Shown here piece by piece: positions 1 through 7,564 of a DNA stretch of 64,000 nucleotides. Numbering within the stretch: the stretch's first letter is position 1; every line of letters starts with the position of its first letter. This DNA comes from Streptomyces sp. NRRL S-337. Lineage in GTDB: Bacteria; Actinomycetota; Actinomycetes; Streptomycetales; Streptomycetaceae. The translations under genes and the position numbers were made by a program. The notes beneath the pieces are model-generated. The model was not told the DNA's origin and did no database searches. It worked only from the letters and a program-made list of their open reading frames with translations. The stretch spans positions 60,401 through 124,400 of the forward strand of contig NZ_JOIX01000026.1 in assembly GCF_000720175.1 (NCBI RefSeq), read 5' to 3'.

Positions 1-667
1 CCGCATCGGCCTCCGTGGAGGCGAGGGCCGCGGCGACCGCCGGATAGCGGTCGGCGCGGCCCACCAGCAGCTCGTTCAGCGCCGCGCTCATCACCTGCTC
101 GGGCTCCGTCGCCCGCGCACTGCCCAGCCCCATCGAGGCCGACACCTGCGCGAGGGCCCGTACGTGGCCGCTCACCACGACCACGGCATCGAGCTGCTCC
201 CCGCCGCTCAGCCCGGTGTCCGCCAGCGCGGCCACGGCCGTCTCCGTCCAGCCGAGTTCGTTCGGCCCCATGACGCGCGGACCGGTGGCCGCACCCAGCA
301 GCCAGGGGTGCCGGTGGTAGACGGTCGTCAGCGCGCCCGCCCAGGCCCGCAGCCCGTTCCGCCACCCCTCGGGCAGCTGTGGCGGCTCGCCCATCGCGCT
401 GTCGATCATCAACGCGACCAGCTCGTTCTTGCCCGGCACATAGCGGTACAGGGACATCTTCGTGAAGTCCAGCTCGCCCGCGACCCGTTGCATCGAGACC
501 GCCCCCAGCCCGCCGGCATCGGCGAGCGCGATGGCGGTCCGGGTGATCCGCTCCAGGCTCAGCGCGGGCCGTGGCCCGCGGCTGGGCCGCTCACGCCCAC
601 CCCAAAGGAGCTCGACACTGCCCGTCTGATCCCCGAACACACTGCGCTTCTCGCCCTCGCCCACCAT
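1..667 (-). CDS. TetR/AcrR family transcriptional regulator (3' end outside window)
   Basis: The minus-strand reading starts at an ATG at 667 and stays open to the window edge, giving at least 222 residues; the stop lies outside. After a 35-residue polar leader comes a TetR helix-turn-helix (residues about 37-85), recognisable by ITRTAIALADAGGLGAVSMQRVA and the recognition helix FTKMSLYRYVPGKNELV. The rest resembles the TetR C-terminal ligand-binding domain (PYHRHPWLL-like helix, here VYHRHPWLLGAA). It diverges from the FAD monooxygenase gene at 833 across 165 bp, the classic layout for a repressor of a neighbouring oxidoreductase. The ligand cannot be read from the sequence. The family call is firm and the target is an inference. 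Confidence 0.88.
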   Translation of the reverse strand, partial: MVGEGEKRSVFGDQTGSVELLWGGRERPSRGPRPALSLERITRTAIALADAGGLGAVSMQRVAGELDFTKMSLYRYVPGKNELVALMIDSAMGEPPQLPEGWRNGLRAWAGALTTVYHRHPWLLGAATGPRVMGPNELGWTETAVAALADTGLSGGEQLDAVVVVSGHVRALAQVSASMGLGSARATEPEQVMSAALNELLVGRADRYPAVAAALASTEADA

Positions 668-703
668 CCCCGCATCCTAAAACTGCGTCCGGGGTACACA
701 GAA

Positions 704-723
704 TAGTGTCCATCAGATACAGT
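704..723. promoter_or_regulatory. candidate TetR operator in the divergent promoter
   Basis: An imperfect inverted repeat, GTGTC-catca-GATAC (706-720), lies between the divergent TetR and monooxygenase genes and has one mismatch in five per arm. Its position about 40 bp upstream of the regulator start suits an autoregulatory operator, but the match is short. Confidence 0.3.
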
Positions 724-832
724 TTCTTTGTCGGTCCGGCCCGATCCCATCGGCCCGGCCCGGCCCGAGCGATCCGAGGGCCGGATCGGTCTTCATGCTT
801 GATGACGATGTGTGACGACGGGGGAATGAACG

Positions 833-2266
833 ATGACTCGACGTACGGCGACGCCCCACGGCAGGGGACGCGAGACGCACGAAACGTCCCGCGCGCAGAC
901 GGCGGGCGCGAGCCCGGGCGCGGACCCGGATGCCCGCCTCGCCGAGGCCGACGGCGGCCCTGGCGACCGGTCCGAGAGCCGCTCCCACGGCGAAAGTGAC
1001 GGCGGTCGGAAGCGCACGGTCCTCATCTCCGGCGCCAGCGTGGCCGGACCGGCCCTTGCGTACTGGCTCTGCCGCCACGGCTACCGCTCCACCGTGGTCG
1101 AGGTGGCCCCTGCCCTGCGCGACGGTGGCTTCGCGGTCGACTTCCGGGGCGCGGCACATCTGACCGTCCTGGAGTGTATGGGAATCCTGGACGAGATCAG
1201 ACGCCACAGCACCGGCGGCGGCTCCGCCATGAGCTTCATCGACGAACGAGGCCGCCAACTGGCCTCCCTGCCGCCCGAATTCGCCGGCGGCGACCTCGAA
1301 ATCCTCCGCTCCGACCTGGCCCGGATCCTCTACCACCACAGCCTGGCCGCGGCGGCCGATGGGCACCCGGCGCCCGAGTACCTCTTCGACGACACCATCA
1401 CCTCCCTCACGCCCGCCCCGGACGGAGTCCACGCCACCTTCGCGCGCACCCCGTCCCGCACCTTCGACCTGGTGATCGGCGCGGACGGTCTGCATTCCAC
1501 CGTGCGCAGGCTGGCGTTCGGCCCCGAGCGGGACTTCGTCAGCCACCTCGGCTACTACGTCGCCGCCTGGGACCTCCCGGAGTCCGCCGGTCACCTGGCC
1601 GCCCAAGCCGTCGGCTACTCCGAACCGGGCCGCATAGCGACCGTCGGCCGCACTCCGCGCCGCAGCGCCGACCCGGGCTATGCGGGCGAGGCGTTCTGCG
1701 TCTTCGCCTCCGATGAGGAGCTGACCCACGACCGGCGCGATCTGCCCGCCCACAAAGAGGCAATAGCCCGGGCCTACGCAGGGGCCGGCTGGCGCACCCC
1801 GGAGCTGATCGACACCCTCCGGGCCGCCGACGAGCTCTACTTCGACTCCATCAGCCGCGTCGACGTCCCGTGCTGGTCCACGGGCCGCATCGCCCTCCTC
1901 GGCGACGCCGCGTACGGCGCCACCCTCGGCGGGATGGGCACCGGCTCGGCGATCATCGGCGCCTACGTCCTGGCCGCCGAACTTGCGGCGTCCCCCGACG
2001 ACCACTCAGCGGCCTTCACCCGCTACGAACGCAGACTCCGTCCATATGTGACCCAGTGCCAGGAAGGCGGCCGCGGCGCCGGCGCCTTCTTCGCCCCCAC
2101 GACCCAGGAGGCCATTGATGCCCGCAACGCCGCCCTCAACGACCCGGCAGCCCGCGCCGCCATGCTGCAACAGGGCCACGACCTCTCCACGGCCATCACC
2201 CTCGACGACCACCTCCCGGCCGAACGAACCCTTCACCCGACCGGGACGGCAATAGACCTCACGTAG
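833..2266 (+). CDS. FAD-dependent monooxygenase (PHBH/UbiH-like group A flavoprotein)
   Basis: A 477-residue flavoprotein monooxygenase that would hydroxylate an unknown, probably aromatic or hydrophobic, substrate with NAD(P)H and O2. Near residue 65 is the dinucleotide-binding motif GASVAGPALAYWL. Mid-protein is the DG motif DLVIGADGLHSTVR, and near the C-terminus the FAD ribityl-binding GD motif IALLGDAAYGATLGG. Start: ATG at 833 has a GGGGGA ribosome site 8-10 nt upstream and no later in-frame start precedes the FAD motif, so the unusual polar 60-residue N-terminal extension (MTRRTATPHG...) appears to be translated. It is divergent from a TetR gene, so ligand-induced derepression is likely. 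The role could be drug or antibiotic inactivation, or catabolism. Confidence 0.9.
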   Translation: MTRRTATPHGRGRETHETSRAQTAGASPGADPDARLAEADGGPGDRSESRSHGESDGGRKRTVLISGASVAGPALAYWLCRHGYRSTVVEVAPALRDGGFAVDFRGAAHLTVLECMGILDEIRRHSTGGGSAMSFIDERGRQLASLPPEFAGGDLEILRSDLARILYHHSLAAAADGHPAPEYLFDDTITSLTPAPDGVHATFARTPSRTFDLVIGADGLHSTVRRLAFGPERDFVSHLGYYVAAWDLPESAGHLAAQAVGYSEPGRIATVGRTPRRSADPGYAGEAFCVFASDEELTHDRRDLPAHKEAIARAYAGAGWRTPELIDTLRAADELYFDSISRVDVPCWSTGRIALLGDAAYGATLGGMGTGSAIIGAYVLAAELAASPDDHSAAFTRYERRLRPYVTQCQEGGRGAGAFFAPTTQEAIDARNAALNDPAARAAMLQQGHDLSTAITLDDHLPAERTLHPTGTAIDLT

Positions 2267-2275
2267 CGCGCTCAT

Positions 2276-2400
2276 AGGTTCCGCGTGACGCGTTGAAGGG
2301 CCCGCGTGACACGTGTGGCGTGTGGCGTGTGGCGTGTTGAGGGGCCCGCGTGACGCTTCCAGGGACCCGCGTGGCGTGGCGCGTTCATAGGCCCGGGTGA
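2276..2400. repeat. degenerate GTGGCGTG / GCCCGCGTGACGC repeats
   Basis: This is the non-coding gap between two convergent genes. It contains repeated blocks such as gtgtggcgtgtggcgtgtgg and several copies of ggcccgcgtgacgc or close variants. It looks like slippage-generated sequence. No hairpin followed by a T-run was seen. Confidence 0.6.
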
Positions 2401-2439
2401 TGTGTTCCGAGAGAAGCACGCGGAGCCCGACCACGCCCC

Positions 2440-2991
2440 CTACAGCGCCCGCCGCTTGGCTCGGTGTCGGCGTACGGCATCCCGGTTGGCGCAGGCGTGT
2501 GAGCAGTAGCGCTGCCGCCCGGCCCGGCTGAAGTCGGCATACGCATTGCCGCACTCGGTCAGCGCACAGCGCCCCAGTCGGTGCATGCCCAGTCCGGTCA
2601 GGTGCAGCGCGGTCCCCACCGCACCCACGGCCCGCAGCACACCGCCCAGCCCGATCCCGTCCTCACGGTAGTGAATGTGCCAGCCGCCGTCCGCATGGTC
2701 GGTCAGCCGCGGAGGGGTGGACGCCTCGGCGAGCAGCCCGTTGAGCAGCGCCGCCCGCCGCTCGTCCGTACCTGCGTCGACCACCTCCGCCCACCGCCGG
2801 AGAAAGCCCAATACCTTGGTCAAGTCGCCCTGTTCGACGGGCCGGTCGATCACCATCCCCGCCGCAACGCACCGTTCCTCCAGCTCCCGAACGCTGCACG
2901 GAGGCACGTTGGTGAGCTCGACCACAAAGCGGACGGGATCCTCCCCGTAAGGGTTCAGCTGCACAAGACCATTACACCAGGCTGACTGCAT
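2440..2991 (-). CDS. CGNR zinc-finger domain protein
   Basis: A 183-residue protein of the ABATE/CGNR zinc-finger family, a group of presumed DNA-binding regulators common in actinomycetes. The last 43 residues hold the zinc finger: RCALTECGNAYADF followed by RQRYCSHACANRDAVRRHR, giving two cysteine pairs (C-x4-C and C-x3-C). The N-terminal helical part (ELTNVPPCSVRELEERC, FLRRWAEVV) fits the ABATE ligand-like domain. Start: ATG at 2991 (MQSAWCNGL); a longer frame reaches 3021, but the extra ten residues look non-conserved. It converges on the monooxygenase gene. The effector and target genes are unknown. Confidence 0.85.
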   Translation of the reverse strand: MQSAWCNGLVQLNPYGEDPVRFVVELTNVPPCSVRELEERCVAAGMVIDRPVEQGDLTKVLGFLRRWAEVVDAGTDERRAALLNGLLAEASTPPRLTDHADGGWHIHYREDGIGLGGVLRAVGAVGTALHLTGLGMHRLGRCALTECGNAYADFSRAGRQRYCSHACANRDAVRRHRAKRRAL

Positions 2992-3089
2992 GGCTTCCCA
3001 CCCACCCACGAACCCCCACACCGCCGACAGCCACCCAACAACCGCCCAGCAAAGTCCAGTTGCCCCACCACCGCCGACACCAAAATCCG

Positions 3090-3225
3090 CGCCCTCGGCA
3101 CCCCGGGCTTCCTCGGCACCCCGGACGCCACGAACACTCCAGGCACCCCAAACACCTCAGGCGTCCCAAATACCTCGGGCACTCCGGACGCCCCGGGCAC
3201 CCCCAACACCCCGGCCACCACCGGC
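3090..3225. repeat. GGCACCCC(A/C)AACACC-like degenerate tandem repeats
   Basis: Roughly 15-bp repeats of the type ggcacyccraacacc run directly into the MFS pseudogene. They would encode Gly-Thr-Pro-Asn-Thr units if translated, but there is no ATG, GTG or TTG in that frame between the stop at 2983 and the GTG at 3289. They may have replaced the original start region of the transporter gene. Confidence 0.55.
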
Positions 3226-4126
3226 AAATGGCTCCCCCTCCTGGTCACCTGCCTCGGCACGTTCCTCCTCCTCGTCTACGCGACGATCGTGACCGTGGCG
3301 CTGCCGAGCATCGCCGCCGATCTGCATGCCGGCTTCGGGTCGCTCCAGTGGGTCGTCGACGTCTACACCCTCGCCCTCGCCGGACTGCTCCTCGGTATGG
3401 GCTCCCTCGGCGACAGCCTGGGCCGCAAACGCCTCTACGTCCGCGGTCTGGCCGCCTTCACCGCCGCCACCCTCGCCTGCGGTCTGGCCCCCAACCGGGC
3501 GCGACCGAGCCAAGGCGTTGTCGGCCCCGTCCACCCTGCTCGGCTTCCTGGCCGGGGCGGCCCTCCTGGTCGCCTTCGTCCTGGTCGAACGCTCCGCGGC
3601 GCGCCACCTCACGCACCGGCCCATGCTGCCCCTGGCCCTCTTCCGCAACCCCGCCTTCAACGGCATGCTCCTCGCCGCCTGCGTCTACTACCTGTCCGGC
3701 TTCGGCTTCCTGCCCGTCCTCTCCCTCTGGCTCCAGGACGGCGCCGGCCTCTCCTCCCTGGGCACCGCCTTCGTCACCACGGCCCAGCCCGCGGCCTTCT
3801 TCGCCACCTCCGCCCTCATCGGCAGTGCCCTGCACCGCCTCCCCGCCCGCTGGACCCTCGGCGGCGGCTCGCTGATCGTCGGCCTCGGCAACCTGGCTTT
3901 CCTCATGACCGCCCCCGGTTCCTCCTGGCCGGCCCTGGGCATCGCCCTCCTGGGTACCGTCTTCCACCAGTCCGCTCCGCCCCCGGCCCCGGCCCCCACC
4001 GCCTAGGCCCACGCCCTCCACGCCGTCTTCCTCCTCGCCGCCACCCTGGCCCTCACCGGCGGCCTCCTATCGACCCACCTCCTGAGCCGCCCCGACCACC
4101 CCGAAACCCGGCCCCCCGCCATCTGA
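3226..4126 (+). pseudogene. decayed DHA2-type MFS drug transporter
   Basis: Three pieces of a 14-helix MFS (EmrB/QacA-like) transporter can be read. Frame 1 (3226-about 3500) gives TM1 to TM3, including TIVTVALPSIAADL, LQWVVDVYTLAL and the motif GDSLGRKRLYV. Near 3500 the reading jumps to frame 2 with GRDRAKAL, the loop motif normally found after TM4. That is joined directly to FLAGAALLVAFVLVERSA...HPMLPLALFRNPAF-like sequence belonging to TM7-8. An in-frame TAG at 4003-4005 interrupts the last helices, which continue as LHAVFLLAATLALTGGLL to a stop at 4124. No start codon precedes TM1. A lost start, at least two internal deletions, a frameshift and a nonsense codon make this a pseudogene. 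Confidence 0.8.
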
Positions 4127-4517
4127 CCCGCACCGAACCGGCCCCAGCACGGGCGGCGGAGCAGGCGTGCAGCGGACAGAGCAACCAAGCCGACCAAGCC
4201 CCCACGCCACCCCACCCCACCCCCACCAACCCGCCACCCCACACCACCCCACCCCCACGCCCGCCCACATCAGGTGCCCCCTCCCACCCAGGCGCTTAGC
4301 CTGACCCCAGGGGCCCCGACCCCAGGAGCCCAACCGCAGGAACGGGACCACAGGCACCTGACCACAGGAACGGGACCACAGCAGCAACAGCCAGAGCCGG
4401 GCCGGCGACGACCCACGAGAACCCACGAGAATCCAAGACGACCCACGAGGACGCACGACAGCTGACGACGCCTGACGACGACCGACGACCGGCCTCGCGC
4501 AACGGAAGCGACACCAC
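4127..4517. other. non-coding, C-rich low-complexity gap
   Basis: No gene was found. The stretch 4195-4290 is almost pure ccaccccac-type sequence. It is followed by repeats of aacgggaccacag (4339-4385) and of cgacccacgag (4408-4455). This looks like slippage-expanded intergenic DNA next to the decayed transporter. Confidence 0.6.
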
Positions 4518-5174
4518 ATGGGCAGACGCACTCATCGACGAGACGAACGTCGCCGCGCCCTGCCGGACCCCTGGCCGCCCGACGCCCGGCCACCCGACGC
4601 CCAGCCGCCCGATTCACGGCCATCCGACGCCCAGCCACCCGAGTCACCGCCGCCTGGCGACGCACGGCAGCCCGGCGGGCACGACTACTCACCCGAAGCG
4701 GATCGCCCCCTACGCGGTTACCTCACGACCCTCGCCGCCTTCGGCGCGTACAACGCCGGGTGGGCGCTCGCGATCCGCCGCCGCGGCCGGTCACTGCCGG
4801 AACGGCCCGACCCCCGGGACCTGGCCCTGACCGCAGTGGCCACCTTCCGCCTCAGCAGGCTCCTCACCAAGGGCTCGGTCACCAGCCCCCTCCGCGCCCC
4901 GTTCACGGTCTACGAAGGCCCCGAGGGTCCCGCCGAAGTCAGCGAACACCCCCGCAAGGGCGGTCCCACCGAAACCCTCGGCGAACTGCTGACCTGCCCC
5001 TTCTGCCTCAGCGTCTGGCTGGCCTCCACCCTCACCGCGGCCCAACTCCTCTGGCCCCGCCTCACCCGCACCACCACGGGCGCCCTCACCGCCCTGGCCG
5101 CCGCCGACACCCTCCAGTTGGCCTACACCGCCTTGGAATCCCGCGCCGCCCACCCCGAACCCCCACCCAGCTGA
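4518..5174 (+). CDS. DUF1360 domain protein, putative small membrane protein
   Basis: A 218-residue protein. Residues 18-60 are a Pro/Asp repeat (PPDARPPDAQPPDSRPSDAQ). The remainder is the DUF1360 domain: YLTTLAAFGAYNAGWALA, then ALTAVATFRLSRLLTKG with a nearby RAPF, then the signature LLTCPFCLSVWLAS, and a last hydrophobic segment TGALTALAAADTLQLAY. About three membrane segments are likely. The Cys-x2-Cys in TCPFC suggests metal binding or a redox role, but the family function is unknown. Start: ATG at 4518 with GGAAGCG upstream. A terminator on the opposite strand follows immediately. Confidence 0.85.
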   Translation: MGRRTHRRDERRRALPDPWPPDARPPDAQPPDSRPSDAQPPESPPPGDARQPGGHDYSPEADRPLRGYLTTLAAFGAYNAGWALAIRRRGRSLPERPDPRDLALTAVATFRLSRLLTKGSVTSPLRAPFTVYEGPEGPAEVSEHPRKGGPTETLGELLTCPFCLSVWLASTLTAAQLLWPRLTRTTTGALTALAAADTLQLAYTALESRAAHPEPPPS

Positions 5175-5200
5175 CCTCCCCCAGCCGCGCGCCCCAAACG

Positions 5201-5228
5201 AAAAAGACCCTCCCCAAGGGAGGGTCTC
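5201..5228 (-). terminator. rho-independent terminator of tRNA-Arg
   Basis: Read on the minus strand, a GACCCTCCC/GGGAGGGTC stem with a short TTGG loop is followed by TTTTT. It lies 4 nt beyond the tRNA 3' end and probably also limits read-through from the plus-strand DUF1360 gene. Confidence 0.85.
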
Positions 5229-5231
5229 GCC

Positions 5232-5307
5232 TGGCGCCCCCGGCAGGACTCGAACCTGCGGCCAAGTGCTTAGAAGGCACCTGCTCTATCCACTGAGCTA
5301 CGGGGGC
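5232..5307 (-). tRNA. tRNA-Arg (anticodon TCT)
   Basis: A complete 76-nt cloverleaf with encoded CCA. The acceptor arms are GCCCCCG and CGGGGGC. The D arm is GCTC...GAGC. The anticodon stem GGTGC/GCACT encloses the loop CTTCTAA, giving anticodon TCT that reads AGA. The T arm is GCAGG-TTCGAGT-CCTGC. No att-like duplication of the 3' end was noticed nearby. Confidence 0.97.
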
Positions 5308-5608
5308 CGGTGTGGGCGTGGATCACGGACCGCGGACCAGGATAGAGGCCCGGGTACCTCGTCCCGGTTGCTTCACCTCCGTGGCACGTTGTGGAGGTTC
5401 GGTGAAGCGGTCCCGATAATCGCAGGCAGGTACGAATCCTGCACCGCTTTTGACGCGCGGCGTGGCGGGTGTTGTGCACTCGTTATGCCTGCGTCTCAGT
5501 TGTCGCGATCGTCTCATGCGTCACTCATCCCATTCTGTGGGGGTTCTTGCGGCGCGCACGAGGGGTTATACGCTTCAAAAAGCCAACGAAATTGGGCATT
5601 CTGCACAT
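5308..5608. other. promoter/leader region upstream of the GTPase operon
   Basis: No gene was found in this 300-bp gap between the tRNA and the first GTPase gene. It contains an inverted repeat, GCTTCACC (5370-5377) with GGTGAAGC (5401-5408) and an inner CTCC/GGAG pair, which could form a leader hairpin. An open frame reaches back to 5450, but the family-like sequence begins only at about 5609. Confidence 0.5.
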
Positions 5609-7564
5609 GTGGCGACCTTGGACGTACGAACCCGGCTGATCGACGCACTGTCCGTACTGCGCGACCGCGTCGAAGCCGCACGCTTTCCGCTGCCACTACG
5701 GGGCGCCGCCCGTGCCCGGTGCAATCGGGCCGAACTGCTCGCCCAACTCGACGACTATGTGATTCCCCGCCTCCGGTCGCCTCAGGCGCCGCTGCTGGCG
5801 GTGATCGGCGGCTCCACCGGGGCCGGCAAGTCCACCCTGGTGAATTCGCTGGTGGGGCGGCGGGTCTCGGAGGCCGGGGTGCTGCGTCCGACGACGCGTA
5901 CGCCGGTGCTGGTGTGCCATCCCGACGACGTTCACTGGTTCTCCGGGCGGCGGGTGCTGCCGCAGCTCCTCCGGGTCTGGGGGCCCGAGGAGGACGAGGG
6001 CGCGGAGGGGGCTCATCCGGACCACGGGGACCACGGGGACCATGAGGAATATGGGGGACATGGGGGGAATGGGGAGCATGGAGGATGCAGGGGATACGGC
6101 GACGGGAGTGGCTCGGGTAAGGGGGGAGCATCCGGGGGCGGGGAGCCGTTCGCGGTGCGGATCGAGGTGGAGGCGGCCCTGCCCAGTGGGCTGGCGTTGC
6201 TGGATGCGCCGGACATCGATTCGCTCGTCGCCCGGAACCGCGAGCTGGCCGCGGAGCTGATCTGTGCCGCGGACGTATGGGTGCTGGTCACGACGGCCGC
6301 CCGGTACGCCGACGCGGTGCCCTGGCATCTGCTGCGCGCGGCGAAGGAGTACGACGTCACGCTGGTGACCGTGCTGGACCGGGTGCCGCACCAGATCGCC
6401 ACCGACATCTCCGGGCGGTACGCGGAGCTGCTGCAGCGCGCCGGCCTCGGCCATGTACCGCGGTTCACCATCCCCGAGCTTCCCGAGTCGGCAGGCGGGG
6501 GCAGCGGGCTGTTGCCCGCCACGGCGGTCGCCGGGCTGCGCGAGTGGCTGGAACAGCACGCCCAGGACCCGGCCGCCCGTAGGGCCGCCGCGGACCGTAC
6601 CGCCACCGGAGTGATTGCTTCGCTGCGCAGCCGGCTGCCCGCGCTGGCCGGTGCCGCCGCCGCTCAGCACGCCGCGGGGCTCCGGCTCGCCGGCCGGGTC
6701 GAGGAGGCGTACGAACGGGCCGCCGAACGCGTGCGGAGCGAAGTGGCCGCCGGTGAGGTGCTGGCCGGTGACGCCCGCGCCTACTGGCGCGACCACGGGA
6801 CCGGCGGCCGGTCGGACGAGCTGCTCGACGCCCTGACGGACGGGCTGACCTCGTTGCTGACCTGCGCCGTGGAGGAGGCCGACGAGCGGGTCGCGGAAGC
6901 CTGGCGGCGCGATCCCGCGGCCTTCGAACTGTCGTTGGCGGCCGCCCCGGGAGCGTCCCCGGGAGCCTCCGAGGCGCCGGGTGCCTCGGGTGGTTCGGAA
7001 GCCGCGGGGCCGGCCGGACGGCTGGGCGTGCTCGTCCGGCGCTGGCGGCGCTGTCTGGAGGAACTGGCCGAGGAGGAGGCCCGTGAGGCGCGTGATGCCC
7101 GTGACGCGCGTGGTGGACCGGCCGGTGAACGCGTCACCCAGGTGGAGCCGGAGGAAGCGGCCGCCCTCCTGGCCGCCACGCTGCTCGGCGGCCGGCGCGC
7201 CCGTACGGCGGGCGAGAACCTCGCCGACCTCCTGGGCGCCCAGACCGCACTGCGGCTCCGCGACCGGGGTGGCCGGCTGTTGGCCACCTATCTGGCACGG
7301 GCGCTCGACGGGGAGCGCGAGCGGCGGCTGGCGCCGCTGGACCGGCTGACCGTACCGCCGGACCAGCAGGCCGAGCTGATCGCCGCGTTGTCCGTATTGC
7401 AGCGCGAGCGGCAGCAGGGGCAGGAGCAGGAGCTTCGGCATCAGCAGGAGAGGGCGGCAGCAGGTGGCGTACGGGTCGAGGGCGTAGTGCCGGGAGCAGC
7501 GGCGGCGGACGCAGTAGTGGTCGAGCGGGAGCGAGAGCGGGAGAAGGCGGAGGTGTCGGGGTGA
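5609..7564 (+). CDS. dynamin/YfjP-like GTPase (soluble partner)
   Basis: A 651-residue P-loop GTPase. It has G1 [15 protein letters not shown] near residue 72, a G2-like Thr in [11 protein letters not shown]3 LLDAPDID, and a G4-like TVLDRV, followed by a long helical region as in dynamin-like proteins. Between G2 and G3 (nt about 6000-6125) is a His/Gly/Asp-rich insertion with HGDHGDH and [11 protein letters not shown] blocks. There is no clear membrane segment. Start: GTG at 5609 ([10 protein letters not shown]) was chosen because homology-like sequence begins there; upstream ATG 5516 has no ribosome site. It overlaps the next GTPase gene by 4 nt (GTGA), so the two are translationally coupled. 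A membrane-remodelling or division role is inferred. Equivalence to sporulation dynamins DynA/DynB is not shown. Confidence 0.82.
   Translation: MATLDVRTRLIDALSVLRDRVEAARFPLPLRGAARARCNRAELLAQLDDYVIPRLRSPQAPLLAVIGGSTGAGKSTLVNSLVGRRVSEAGVLRPTTRTPVLVCHPDDVHWFSGRRVLPQLLRVWGPEEDEGAEGAHPDHGDHGDHEEYGGHGGNGEHGGCRGYGDGSGSGKGGASGGGEPFAVRIEVEAALPSGLALLDAPDIDSLVARNRELAAELICAADVWVLVTTAARYADAVPWHLLRAAKEYDVTLVTVLDRVPHQIATDISGRYAELLQRAGLGHVPRFTIPELPESAGGGSGLLPATAVAGLREWLEQHAQDPAARRAAADRTATGVIASLRSRLPALAGAAAAQHAAGLRLAGRVEEAYERAAERVRSEVAAGEVLAGDARAYWRDHGTGGRSDELLDALTDGLTSLLTCAVEEADERVAEAWRRDPAAFELSLAAAPGASPGASEAPGASGGSEAAGPAGRLGVLVRRWRRCLEELAEEEAREARDARDARGGPAGERVTQVEPEEAAALLAATLLGGRRARTAGENLADLLGAQTALRLRDRGGRLLATYLARALDGERERRLAPLDRLTVPPDQQAELIAALSVLQRERQQGQEQELRHQQERAAAGGVRVEGVVPGAAAADAVVVEREREREKAEVSG

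Noticed and set aside
5232..5307. tRNA-Arg as an integration site of a mobile element
   Set aside because: No integrase gene and no repeated tRNA 3' end were found downstream; the neighbouring genes look chromosomal.
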